From NCBI GenBank assembly GCA_016713985.1, contig JADJOD010000010.1:128555-192554 (forward strand): a stretch of 64,000 nt of DNA, read 5' to 3'. The notes beneath the pieces are model-generated. The model saw only the letters and a list, made by a program, of their open reading frames with translations. It was not told where the DNA came from and ran no database searches. How positions within the stretch are numbered: the first letter of the stretch is position 1; each line of letters starts with the position of its first letter. The translations under genes and the position numbers were made by a program. Source of the DNA: Lewinellaceae bacterium (GTDB lineage: Bacteria > Bacteroidota > Bacteroidia > Chitinophagales > Saprospiraceae). Below, in pieces: positions 45,816-54,413 of this stretch.

Positions 45816-45946
45816 CATCCTGAAAATGAAACATCCGGACGGAAAAGATTTCCGTCCTACATAAGCAAGTGGATAAAATGAATGCTATGAATTTTCTTCA
45901 AAACATTCTGAAAGTGAATCCTACCGGACGGAAAAGATTTCCGTCC
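45816..45946. repeat. Two copies of a REP-like element (GGACGGAAA-AGA-TTTCCGTCC)
   Basis: A 21-base palindrome GGACGGAAAAGATTTCCGTCC lies at 45837-45857 and again at 45926-45946, each inside a longer imperfect direct repeat beginning ACAT(C/T)CTGAAA (about 48 bases, offset about 90). The second copy abuts the CPBP stop codon and may serve as its terminator. Confidence 0.75.
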
Positions 45947-46884
45947 TACTTAATCTGATTGATTTGCCGGATCGTTACCCAAACCAAAAATGCCGACAGT
46001 GCGGCGGCGAACCAGGGCACCTGAATATCCTGTTCGAGGTCCACGGAAGAAATTTCTTTCCCGTACAAATACTGGCCGGTTACCTGGAGGGCATTGTTAA
46101 AAAAGTGCGCGGTCACGGGAACCCAAAAATTGTGTGTGCGCCAGTACAACCAGCCGAGGATCAGCCCCAGCAACATACGTGGCAAAAAACCTTCGAACTG
46201 AAAATGTACAAAACTAAAAACCGCCGCCGAGATCAGCAAAGCCAGCCAGGGATTGGCGATGCGGCGCATCAATTGCTGCTGCACCACTCCCCGGAACATC
46301 AATTCTTCACCCATGGCGGGAAGCAGGGCAATGATGAACAGGTTGGCAACAAACTCGCCTGCGTGATTCATCTGAAGCAGCCCCTTGATCGCTTCCTCGG
46401 TTTGTTTTTCCGCCAGTTTCAAGGTCTCCGGAAGGGGAATTAACTGGTTGATATTCAAGAGGAAGAGCACCAGCGGCAAAGAAACCGCCATCAGCAGCAC
46501 CGTGAGCCCGATGAGCGGCAGCCCCGGCGCGCGCCGTACGCCGAGGTAATCGCGCCAGTCCGGGCCTTGCCGGGAGATATTGCGGTAGAACAGCCAGACC
46601 GTCAGGAAAGCGGCCACGCCGAAGCTCAATAAGTGGCCCAGACCCAGTTGGATCCGCGTCATCCAACGCTCTGCTTCCGTGGCGGCGGGCGTCAGCATGG
46701 GCGCCTGATCCCAGCCGGCCAGCATGGCGATGAGCTGGTAAATACCCGCACAAAAAACGAACAAACCGAATTGGGCGATCAGCACCAAACGCACGCGCGG
46801 GTTATTCATCCGGGGCGTTGTTTCAGGCGGCGTTTGAAAATCGCCGTTCATTTCCGGCAGGGCAGGGTCACTGACTTCAGTCAT
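45946..46884 (-). CDS. CPBP-family intramembrane metalloprotease
   Basis: About 312 residues from ATG 46884; the frame is open to 46938. Eight membrane helices. The protease motifs are ALLPAMGEELMFRGVVQQQL (EExxxR), FSFVHFQFEGFLPRM (His) and VTAHFFNNAL (HxxxN). These Rce1-like proteins cleave within the membrane or act in protein sorting. The divergent pdxJ gene starts 89 bases away. Confidence 0.88.
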   Translation of the reverse strand: MTEVSDPALPEMNGDFQTPPETTPRMNNPRVRLVLIAQFGLFVFCAGIYQLIAMLAGWDQAPMLTPAATEAERWMTRIQLGLGHLLSFGVAAFLTVWLFYRNISRQGPDWRDYLGVRRAPGLPLIGLTVLLMAVSLPLVLFLLNINQLIPLPETLKLAEKQTEEAIKGLLQMNHAGEFVANLFIIALLPAMGEELMFRGVVQQQLMRRIANPWLALLISAAVFSFVHFQFEGFLPRMLLGLILGWLYWRTHNFWVPVTAHFFNNALQVTGQYLYGKEISSVDLEQDIQVPWFAAALSAFLVWVTIRQINQIK

Positions 46885-46932
46885 GCGCTTTACATTTGCA
46901 CCAAAGGTAGAGGTTCGTTTAGTTTTGTCCCC

Positions 46933-46968
46933 CATCATTCATCATTCATCACTCATCATTCATCATTC
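46933..46968. repeat. CATCATT tandem repeat before pdxJ
   Basis: The words CATCATTCATCATTCATCA and CTCATCATTCATCATT run in tandem directly upstream of the pdxJ ATG (46973). Short repeats at this distance could change promoter spacing if their number varies. Confidence 0.7.
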
Positions 46969-46972
46969 GTAT

Positions 46973-47686
46973 ATGACACGTCTGAGTGTAAATATCAATA
47001 AAGTCGCCTTGTTGCGCAATTCGCGGGGAGGCAATCTGCCCGACCTGGTTCAGGTAGCCCGGGATTGTGAATCTTTTGGCGCGGAAGGGATCACCGTTCA
47101 TCCGCGGCCCGACCAGCGGCATATTCGTTATGACGACGTGCCGGCGCTGAAGGCGGTGGTGAGCACGGAATTCAACATCGAAGGCAATCCGGATCGCGCT
47201 TTTCTGGATCTGGTACTGGCCAATCCGCCGCATCAGTGTACGTTGGTGCCCGACACACCCGGGCAGCTGACTTCCGACGCCGGCTGGGATACGGTAGCCA
47301 ACGCCGCGTTTTTGAAGGACGTGATTGAAACCTTGCACAGCCGGCAAATCCGCGTGTCCCTATTTGTAGACCCTGTGGCAAAAATGGTGGAAGGCGCCAA
47401 AGCCGCCGGCGCGGACCGAATAGAGTTGTATACGGGGCCTTTTGCCAAAAACTTTCCCGGCGACCCCCACGCGGCGGTGCAGGCGTACACGGAAGCAGCC
47501 CGGGTGGCCAATACGATTGGAATCGGTATTAACGCGGGCCACGACCTGAACCGCGACAACCTGCGTTTTTTTTGCGAACATTGCCCGCAACTGCTGGAGG
47601 TAAGTATCGGCCATGCGCTGATCGCGGATGCCCTGTATTACGGTATGGCGAATACGATACGGATGTACCTCAGGCAGTTAAGGTGA
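46973..47686 (+). CDS. pdxJ: Pyridoxine 5'-phosphate synthase
   Basis: About 237 residues. The N-terminus RLSVNINKVALLRNSRGG, then GAEGITVHPRPDQRHIRYDD, FNIEGNP, CTLVPDTPGQLTSDAGWD, a SLFVDPVAK block, IELYTGPFAKNF and NAGHDLNRDNL, with VSIGHALIADALYYGM at the end, are all PdxJ blocks. It condenses 1-deoxyxylulose 5-phosphate with 3-amino-1-hydroxyacetone phosphate to make vitamin B6. The frame is open 30 codons upstream through the repeat, but MTRLSVNINK is the family start. Confidence 0.93.
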   Translation: MTRLSVNINKVALLRNSRGGNLPDLVQVARDCESFGAEGITVHPRPDQRHIRYDDVPALKAVVSTEFNIEGNPDRAFLDLVLANPPHQCTLVPDTPGQLTSDAGWDTVANAAFLKDVIETLHSRQIRVSLFVDPVAKMVEGAKAAGADRIELYTGPFAKNFPGDPHAAVQAYTEAARVANTIGIGINAGHDLNRDNLRFFCEHCPQLLEVSIGHALIADALYYGMANTIRMYLRQLR

Positions 47687-47923
47687 CGAACTTTCGTCCG
47701 GGAAACGGTAGCGAAAAAACGCTGAGGTAGAAATGCTTGCTATGTGCAATTATGTAATTGATTTTAAGTCGTATAAACAGTGTTTTATTTTTTATATGAC
47801 AAAACCGGATTAAAAAAATGTAAAGTTTTGCAGCGTATATTCGCTCGCCGGATATTACCTTTGGCTGAGCGAATACCCGAACTTCGAATCCGTAGTTATT
47901 ACCAACCATATCAAACTTTCGAC

Positions 47924-47983
47924 GCCGCTACGAATCAGTTTTATTTTTAAATAAAATATACTGATTCGGAAGCGGCTTTTTTA
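47924..47983 (+). terminator. Very strong hairpin with T run
   Basis: GCCGCTACGAATCAGT and ACTGATTCGGAAGCGGC pair, and the AT-rich middle (TTTTATTTTTAAATAAAATA) extends the stem, followed by TTTTTT. It lies 240 bases after pdxJ and can end transcription from pdxJ or from a small RNA. The stretch 47687-48169 holds no gene I can support; a TACCTTTG box at 47857 and a second small hairpin (ATTCGCTC/GAGCGAAT, 47846-47880) lie in it. Confidence 0.75.
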
Positions 47984-48169
47984 CGCACAAAAAGTGCCTT
48001 TCTTACCGCCATTTTTCCGGAATTTAGCATCTTTAAAGGAAAGGGGTAACCCGGCTTTGAACCCGCTGACGATAAACAACTGACTTTGAGACGGTTATTT
48101 AAATCTGCGCGTTTCGGGGTTTACAACAGCCTTTAGTTACTTCTTGTATGTCACAAATTTCCCTCCAGT

Positions 48170-48391
48170 ATGTCAACTGACGAACGCATCCGCAATCGCC
48201 GCAGTTTTCGGTCACCGATGCTGATATTCGGCATCAGCATGACGGTTTTTTATTTTGCCCTCGGGCTTTGGTTGTTGTTGGACAGGACTTTTCTTTCGGG
48301 TATCCCCATCGAATTCCGGACCGTTTTTGCGGTTCTGGTGCTTATTTACGGCGCTTTCCGGGGCTGGCGCGTTTACATTGATTATTTCTAA
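48170..48391 (+). CDS. Small conserved two-helix membrane protein
   Basis: 73 residues with two membrane helices (MLIFGISMTVFYFALGLWLL and FRTVFAVLVLIYGAFRGWRV). It has no known function. It is followed by the PstS-like gene after 10 bases, so the two are probably co-transcribed. Confidence 0.7.
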   Translation: MSTDERIRNRRSFRSPMLIFGISMTVFYFALGLWLLLDRTFLSGIPIEFRTVFAVLVLIYGAFRGWRVYIDYF

Positions 48392-48401
48392 ACCGTTTTT
48401 T

Positions 48402-49328
48402 ATGCGAACCTACCTTTCAGCGATCCTCATCGTATTGCTCGCCATATCCTGCGACGAACCCCGCGACAAAAGCGGGAAAAAATTGGACACCCCGACCACC
48501 GGTGAAATCACGATTATGGTGGATGAAGGGTATAAACCCGTAATTGCATCCTGTCTCGACGTGTATGACAGCATCTACAAACTTTCGGACGTTAAAGCAA
48601 TTTACACCTCCGAGGGTGAAGCGATGGCTGCTTTGTTCCGCGATTCGGTGCAGGTGGTCATTGTATCGCGTCAACTGACCGCCGAAGAAATGAAGTATTT
48701 CGAGTCGCGCGGGTTCAAGCCAAAAATCACCCCCATTGCCCACGACGCCATTGCTTTTATCCTGAATCCGGCCAACAACGATACCGTGTTTACAAAAGCG
48801 CAAATAGAAGACATCGTTTCCGGCAAAGTCAAAACCTGGAAACAACTCAATCCCAAATCTGCCCTGAGCGACATTCAACTGGTGTTTGATCACCCGCTCT
48901 CCGGTACGGTGCGGTACGTCAAGGATTCGATTCTGGCCGGCAAAGACCTGTCGGCCAACGCTTCTGCGTTGAAAAGTAATGCCGAGGTGATCGATTATGT
49001 TTCAAAAAACAAAAACGCGATCGGCATTATCAGCGCCAACTGGATCTCGGATACCGATGATTCCGGCGTTCAGGCATTCCTGCGGGAAATCAGGCTCGCC
49101 GACGTTGCCCCGGCCGCCGGTGAAGAAGGATACGGCCCTTACCAGGCATACTTAGCCCAGGGCTGGTATCCCTACAAACGGACCCTTTGTGTCATCAACG
49201 CCCAAGCTCGGGCGGGGCTCGGGTTGGGCATCGCCTCGTATCTGGCCGCCGACGGGCAAAGAATATTTTTAAAAGACGGATTACTGCCCGCCAATGCCGT
49301 CACCCGTCTGATCCAGGTGACGCGGTGA
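48402..49328 (+). CDS. PstS-like phosphate-binding lipoprotein
   Basis: About 308 residues. Signal MRTYLSAILIVLLAISC, lipobox AISC. A PBP-like domain follows: ITIMVDEGYKPVIASCLDVY, IVSRQLTAEEMKYFE, a DAIAFILNPANNDTVF strand, DIVSGKVKTWKQLNP, SGTVRYVKDSI, and NKNAIGIISANWISD. It belongs to the PstS superfamily, but no PstA, PstB or PstC is near. In Bacteroidota such PstS-like lipoproteins often sit beside TonB-ExbBD and TPR genes, as here, which suggests an unknown link rather than phosphate import. Confidence 0.82.
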   Translation: MRTYLSAILIVLLAISCDEPRDKSGKKLDTPTTGEITIMVDEGYKPVIASCLDVYDSIYKLSDVKAIYTSEGEAMAALFRDSVQVVIVSRQLTAEEMKYFESRGFKPKITPIAHDAIAFILNPANNDTVFTKAQIEDIVSGKVKTWKQLNPKSALSDIQLVFDHPLSGTVRYVKDSILAGKDLSANASALKSNAEVIDYVSKNKNAIGIISANWISDTDDSGVQAFLREIRLADVAPAAGEEGYGPYQAYLAQGWYPYKRTLCVINAQARAGLGLGIASYLAADGQRIFLKDGLLPANAVTRLIQVTR

Positions 49329-49568
49329 ACCCCCGGTCAGGGCCAAAAACGTTTACTCATTTTCCATCCGGATTCACCCGGTTGCCGTAAGTATTCACAC
49401 ATTGATGCGCCGAAAATTAAATTAGTTCGTTAAACTTGTTTTAAGAATGGCGCTTTTATCCAAACTGTGTGTGGATTTTTTTCAAATAAAGCGTCTGAAA
49501 AACGGAACTTCGCGGCTGGTAATAAACATACGACCCGTCAGTTTATAATAACAAAATTTTTCCGAACA

Positions 49569-51304
49569 ATGACAACTCTTGTTAAAAAAGCATTCTTCCT
49601 CTTAGCGATCGTTTATGCACAGGTCGCGGCTGCCCAAACCCGTGCAGACGGCCTGGCGGCGATGCAACTGGAAGAGTGGGATAAAGCCATCACCATTTAT
49701 ACGGCCCTCACAAAAGCCGATCCTACCGATCAGGATGCTTTTCTTACCCTCTCCAATGCCTATCTCGCCAAAGGGGACAAGGCCAAAGCGCTGGAAATAG
49801 CCCAGGCGGCTTTTACGGCCAAACCTGAAGACCCGATGTCTTTTGTCGCCAACGCAAAGGTGTTGCAGTTAAAAGACAATGCTTCCGGGGCCAGCGAACA
49901 GTTTGATCGTGCGGCAAAAAAAGCCAAAAAGAACATCAATGCCCTGCGCCAGATCGGCGAATGTTTCACCTATTACACCCCGCCGGGCAGCAAAAGACCG
50001 GACCTTACCCGGGCCACCGAACTGTTAAAAATCGCCGTGGACTATAATTCTAAGGATATTCCCTCGCTGATGGCGCTTGGATATGCCTACAAAGAGCAGG
50101 GCAACGGCGGCTTTGCCGCTACCAACTACGAACAGGCAGAGTCGCTTGATCCCAAAAATCCCCTGCCCAAACTGATGCTGGCCAAGGTGTACAAGGCCGC
50201 AAAGGTTCTGGACAAATTTGAAATCTATATCAACAAAACCATCGAGGTTGCCCCCAAATATTCGTCGGCATTGCGTACAAAAGCGGAATTCCTCTTTTTT
50301 GCACGCAGGTGGGAAGAAGCAACCAAAGCATACGAGGACCTGGTTAATAAAGGCGACGTCGTGACGATTGAAGATGAAATGCAACTCGCTAATTGTCTGT
50401 ATATTACGCACCAATGCCCCGCTTGCAGCGAACTGGTGGAGAAGATTCTGAAAAAGGACCCTCCAAAAACTACCTGCGCCGCCTGAAGGCTTATTGCGAC
50501 TACGATAACGGCAGTTACGAAAGCGCCTATAAAATCCTGATCGAGTTGATGAATAATTTGTCGGCGGACAAAATTCGGGCCAGCGACGTATATCACTTGG
50601 GCCAGCTGCAGATCAAAACCAAACGTGATACGCTGGAAGGGCTGCGCAATTTGAACAAATCCATCACCATGGATTCTTCTACCTGGACGCTTCACCTCGA
50701 CATTGCCAAAATGTACTATTCCCGCCGCATGAACTGCGAAGCAGTGGCGGAATACGGCATGTATTTCGACTCGGCCGGCATGACCGAACCCAAAGTAGCC
50801 CAGGACCTGTACTTCATGGGCCTGGCGCAATATTTTTGCACCGTGGATTCACAAAATTTTATGAAGGCTGAAAAAATCTTTTCCAAAGTAGCCGAACTTG
50901 TCCCTGCCGCCGGTATCGGCTGGTTCTGGGCGGGCAAATCCGCCAGCAAAAAAGACCCGACGCCTGAACAGATCGCCGCCGATCCCGAACTGGCCAAACA
51001 ATACGGCTATGCGCGCAAATACTTCGAAGAATACGTCAAAGTAGCCGGCGGTGATAAAGTGAAAAACCAGCGCGACTTGCTGGTCGCTTACCCCTACCTC
51101 GCATATTGTTACTTCGTAGGCAACGAATCCGACAAGTTTTTCCCAACCATCGACAAATGGCTCGAAGTGGAACAAAACCCCGATGCCCAGAAGTCGATCA
51201 TAGAAATGAAAGACGCTTTCGGCAAAGAAGTCGCTCCCGGATCGCCAGGCCCGGGCGCCACGCCCGGTGTACCCAACGGCGGCGGCAAAGGCAGCAGAAA
51301 CTGA
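49569..51304 (+). CDS. Periplasmic TPR protein (one frameshift)
   Basis: About 578 codons. Signal MTTLVKKAFFLLAIVYAQVA (cleavage near AAAQ), then at least eight TPR-like helix pairs, for example LEEWDKAITIYTALTKADPT, then YLAKGDKAKALEIAQAAF and YKEQGNGGFAATNYEQAESL. The first part stops at 50486 but the frame continues from 50462 as KNYLRRLKAYCDYDN after one missing base in the C run at 50459-50461. The C-terminus is Gly/Pro-rich. It lies after the PstS-like gene and faces the TonB locus. Confidence 0.85.
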
Positions 51305-51330
51305 TTTTTAACGGCATTTTTTGAAATACC

Positions 51331-51363
51331 AAACCGGCAGGAGGCCACGCTTATGCCGGTTTG
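51331..51363 (+). terminator. Terminator after the TPR gene
   Basis: AAACCGGCA and TGCCGGTTT pair around a 14-base loop and are followed by TTGTTATT on the plus strand. Confidence 0.7.
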
Positions 51364-51408
51364 TTATTCAGGGTCTGCCCGGAAAATTTCCTTTGATCCC
51401 GAAAACCA

Positions 51409-51490
51409 TTTTTTGACAGAATTTACAAGATTTGCGGGCATTTTTCCTGAAAACAGCCCAATAAACCCTGTAAATCCTGTCAAAGTTTTG
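51409..51490. repeat. Second copy of the 'TTTGACAGGATTTACA' word repeat
   Basis: Left arm TTTTTGACAGAATTTACAAG (51409-51437) and right arm CCCTGTAAATCCTGTCAAAG (51466-51490) are inverted. The words match those at 45145-45226, 6.2 kb away. Confidence 0.7.
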
Positions 51491-51526
51491 CCTTCAATAC
51501 AAGCGATTTACGCAGCGAGGTTCGGG

Positions 51527-52351
51527 TTAATCCAGCCGAAACCTGACCGGCAGCGTAAAACGCACCTTTACGGGGATACCGTTGTTTTCGCCGGGTATCC
51601 ATTTGGGCATGGTTTGCACCACCCGCATGGCTTCTTTGCCACAGCCACCGCCGATATCCTTAACTAATTGCACGTCACTGACCTGGCCGCTTTTCCCGAT
51701 AACAAAAGAGATTGCCACCGTGCCTTGGATGTTGTTTTCACGTGCCAGCGGCGGATATTTGATGTTTTCGGCTAAATATTTCAGCAAATCCTTTTCCCCA
51801 CCGGGGAAAGCCGGCGGTTTTTGAACGAAGAGGTGTTCCTCATCGTCGGACGGCGGCGCCGGCGCCTCGATGATCGCCGGGAAATCGGGTTTGTTGTCGA
51901 TGCTTGGCGCGACTTCCCCGGTTGACTCGCGGTTTGTAGTGCTGACGTCTCCCGCTTTGTTGAGCACGTCCTCCACAGCGGGTGGTTTTTCATCCCGCAC
52001 CTGGTCGTCGGGGGTGGGTGTCGGGGGTACAAAACGCACGGTGGCGCGCACAGGCGGCGGCGGCGTGGGTGGTGGCGGCGGTGGCGGCGGCGGATCCAGG
52101 ACGACATCCGGCGGCGGGCCCATGACCATTACCATGTTGAGCGGCGGCGGCTCGGGAAATGCATGGGATACGGCGTTCAGGATTTGCGGGATTGCCAGGG
52201 CGAAGCCGATCAGCAGCAGGCCGAAGCCTAAGGCGCGCCCCAGGTGCCGGGGATAAGCCCGCCGCAACTGGTAAGCGCCATAGGCGCGGTTCCGGTAAGC
52301 GAAAACGATGTCCAGCGCGTCCCGGGGGGACACGAACGGTTGCGTTGTCAT
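51527..52351 (-). CDS. tonB: TonB energy transducer (second copy)
   Basis: 274 residues. N-terminal cytoplasmic AYRNRAYGAYQLRRAYPRHL leads to a membrane helix (LGFGLLLIGFALAIPQIL), a long Pro-rich spacer (VVLDPPPPPPPPPTPPPP) and the C-terminal TonB domain (AFPGGEKDLLKYLAENIKYP, VKDIGGGCGKEAMRVVQTMP). It pairs with the ExbD at 52389 (37-base gap). It is very similar to the TonB at 53527. The protein transfers energy to SusC-type receptors. Confidence 0.92.
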   Translation of the reverse strand: MTTQPFVSPRDALDIVFAYRNRAYGAYQLRRAYPRHLGRALGFGLLLIGFALAIPQILNAVSHAFPEPPPLNMVMVMGPPPDVVLDPPPPPPPPPTPPPPVRATVRFVPPTPTPDDQVRDEKPPAVEDVLNKAGDVSTTNRESTGEVAPSIDNKPDFPAIIEAPAPPSDDEEHLFVQKPPAFPGGEKDLLKYLAENIKYPPLARENNIQGTVAISFVIGKSGQVSDVQLVKDIGGGCGKEAMRVVQTMPKWIPGENNGIPVKVRFTLPVRFRLD

Positions 52352-52388
52352 AATTGTAACTATTTAAAGGTGAATGAAATAGGAGTTC

Positions 52389-52994
52389 TTATCGGGTAAT
52401 CGCCCGGGCCTGTTGTTCCGGCGTAAAATGCAGTCCCAACTCCGGGGTTTTGATAAAACTTTCTTCTTCGCCGGAGATGTTGAGTATGGTGTAATAACGT
52501 ACCCGGCAAACAGCCATTTCGTCGAGGGCGTCCACCAGGTTGCGGTAACGCGATGTTTCGGCGGGTTTGATCATGACGTACAGCATCGAACCTTTTCGGG
52601 GTTCAGACGTTTTGGCGTCGAGATAGGTTTCCAGCCCCCATTTTTCCTGCACGCGGGCCATCTTGTCCAAAATGACCTTCCTCAAACCTGCGGCGGAAAA
52701 ATCGCTGGAGTCGAGTTTTGGATTTTCAATGCCTTCGTACCAATACACCTTGTCATTTGCCCCCAACAGGAGGGTAAGCGCTTTTGAATCGGCCAGGTCC
52801 TGGCGCCCGGCATCGTCGGGCATCACGAGGGCCATGATGCGGGGTTTGGCCAGCGTGGTGGTGAGCATAAAAAAGGTGATGAGCAAAAAACCGAGGTCAA
52901 CCATAGGGGTCAGGTCGACACGAGTAGACATCTTTTTCGAGCGGATTTTGCCGGGTGGTTTCTGGTTGTTGCCGGCGATGGGTGTTTCGGCCAT
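52389..52994 (-). CDS. exbD: ExbD/TolR-family proton channel subunit (second unit)
   Basis: 201 residues. The N-terminal helix PMVDLGFLLITFFMLTTTLA with the key Asp (VDLGF) is followed by a periplasmic domain with LTLLLGANDKVYWYEGIENP. Sequence and order match the ExbD at 54414, so this unit is a duplicate of it. It lies 37 bases upstream of the second tonB. Confidence 0.92.
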   Translation of the reverse strand: MAETPIAGNNQKPPGKIRSKKMSTRVDLTPMVDLGFLLITFFMLTTTLAKPRIMALVMPDDAGRQDLADSKALTLLLGANDKVYWYEGIENPKLDSSDFSAAGLRKVILDKMARVQEKWGLETYLDAKTSEPRKGSMLYVMIKPAETSRYRNLVDALDEMAVCRVRYYTILNISGEEESFIKTPELGLHFTPEQQARAITR

Positions 52995-53160
52995 TTTGGT
53001 TTCTTTTAAAGGTGGACGATGGTGTTTTGCGGAGGGGCATACAGGGCAGGTCGCGCCGCTCAGGGCACGTTCGGGAGTACGAACATTTTCAGGAAATTTA
53101 AGTGTGAAAAAAGCCGGGCTCTGCCGGAGTGTTTAATTATAAGATGCTGCCTGTGAGCAT

Positions 53161-53460
53161 TTTGGTGTGTTGGGTGGGTGTTTTTTTTGAGGTGTTTTAG
53201 TGTTTGGGTGTTTGAGTGTTTTAGTAATCCAGGTTGTGCCCTGCGGTATAAAGTGGATGGGAAAACGGATGAAACGGATTGTGCGGATAGGAACGAATTT
53301 ATTAAACATCATGGCGCATTAAAAATCCGATTTTATCCGCCAAATCCGTTTCATCCGGTTTCCGATCCGCCTTGAGTGTTTGTTGGCCACACCCCGGGTT
53401 ACTCAAACACCCAAACACCCAAACACTTAAGCACTAAAACACCCAAACACCAACCTCCCC
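53161..53460. repeat. Nested double inverted repeat
   Basis: Outer arms at about 53161-53228 (TGTTTTAGTGTTTGGGTGTT words) and 53399-53456 (CAAACACCCAAACACCCAAA words) enclose inner arms at about 53255-53288 (CGGATGAAACGGATT) and 53335-53365 (AATCCGTTTCATCCG). All lie within the 52995-53526 gap between the two exbD-tonB units. No gene is seen in it. Confidence 0.75.
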
Positions 53461-53470
53461 CAACAAAAAA

Positions 53471-53500
53471 CGCGGTGCTGACCATCAAGTCAGCACCGCG
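53471..53500 (-). terminator. Terminator of the exbB-exbD-exbD-tonB operon
   Basis: CGCGGTGCTGAC and GTCAGCACCGCG are perfectly paired around CATCAA. On the minus strand they are followed by TTTTTTGTTG. It lies just after the first tonB stop and separates it from the second unit. Confidence 0.85.
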
Positions 53501-53526
53501 CAGGTATCATTTTGAAAGTACTCGGG

Positions 53527-54360
53527 TCACTCCAGCCGGAAACGAACCGGTAAGGTGAACCGCACTTTTACAGGGTGGCCGTTGGCCTCGCCGGGGTTCC
53601 ATTTTGGCATGGATTCCACGACACGGACGGCTTCTTTGCCGCAGCCGCCACCGATGTCTTTAACAATTTGTACATCCCGCACACTGCCGTCTTTACCTAC
53701 GACGAAAGTGAGTGCCACAGTGCCCTGGATATTGTTTTCGCGGGCAAGCGGCGGGTACTTGATGTTTTCCGACAGGAATTTCAACAGTTCCTTTTCGCCG
53801 CCGGGGAAACCGGGCGGTTTTTGGATGTCGAACATCTCGTAGGTTTTGTCCTCCACAACTTTGGGGGCTTCCACGATCTGAAGTTCCTGCGGATTTTCAT
53901 CAATCGCGGGCGGCGCTTCATCGTTTCCTTCTTTCGTTTCGGAGCTGATGTCTTCGTCTTTTTCGATCAGTTCTTCCACGGCCGGCGGTTTTTCCTCCTG
54001 CACCTCTTCGTCTTTTTTGATCACCGGCGGCACAAATTTCACCGTCGAGCGCGTGGGCGGCGGCGGTGTGGGCGGCGGCGGGGGCGGAGGCGGAGGCGGG
54101 TTGTTCGGGTCAATATCAGGCGGCGGGCCGAGTTCGGCCACCACATCAATAGGCTTCTCCTGGGGCACCAGCGCGCGCACGGCGTTCAGGATAATCGGGA
54201 GTGCAAAAAAGAATATGATCAGCAACAAACCGATACCGAGGGCGCGACCCAAATACTTGTTGTACGCGCGACGGAGTTGGTACGCTCCGTATGCCCTGTT
54301 GCGGTTGGCGAAGATGATATCCAGCATATCCCGATAGGTTGCGCCTTTTTCGTCTGCCAT
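53527..54360 (-). CDS. tonB: TonB energy transducer (first copy)
   Basis: 277 residues. N-terminal AYGAYQLRRAYNKYLGRALG, membrane helix GLLLIIFFFALPIILNAVRA, Pro-rich spacer (NPPPPPPPPPPTPPPP) and TonB C-terminal domain with GFPGGEKELLKFLSENIKYP and DIGGGCGKEAVRVVESMP. It ends an operon with exbB and two exbD genes. Confidence 0.93.
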   Translation of the reverse strand: MADEKGATYRDMLDIIFANRNRAYGAYQLRRAYNKYLGRALGIGLLLIIFFFALPIILNAVRALVPQEKPIDVVAELGPPPDIDPNNPPPPPPPPPPTPPPPTRSTVKFVPPVIKKDEEVQEEKPPAVEELIEKDEDISSETKEGNDEAPPAIDENPQELQIVEAPKVVEDKTYEMFDIQKPPGFPGGEKELLKFLSENIKYPPLARENNIQGTVALTFVVGKDGSVRDVQIVKDIGGGCGKEAVRVVESMPKWNPGEANGHPVKVRFTLPVRFRLE

Positions 54361-54413
54361 ATTTTAAATCAGTTTAAATTTTTGAATGGTAGTACTCTTC
54401 AATTCGTGTACGG

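Noticed and set aside
46933..46968. CRISPR-like repeats
   Set aside because: Direct repeats are a simple 7-10 base word without spacers; no Cas genes in the window.
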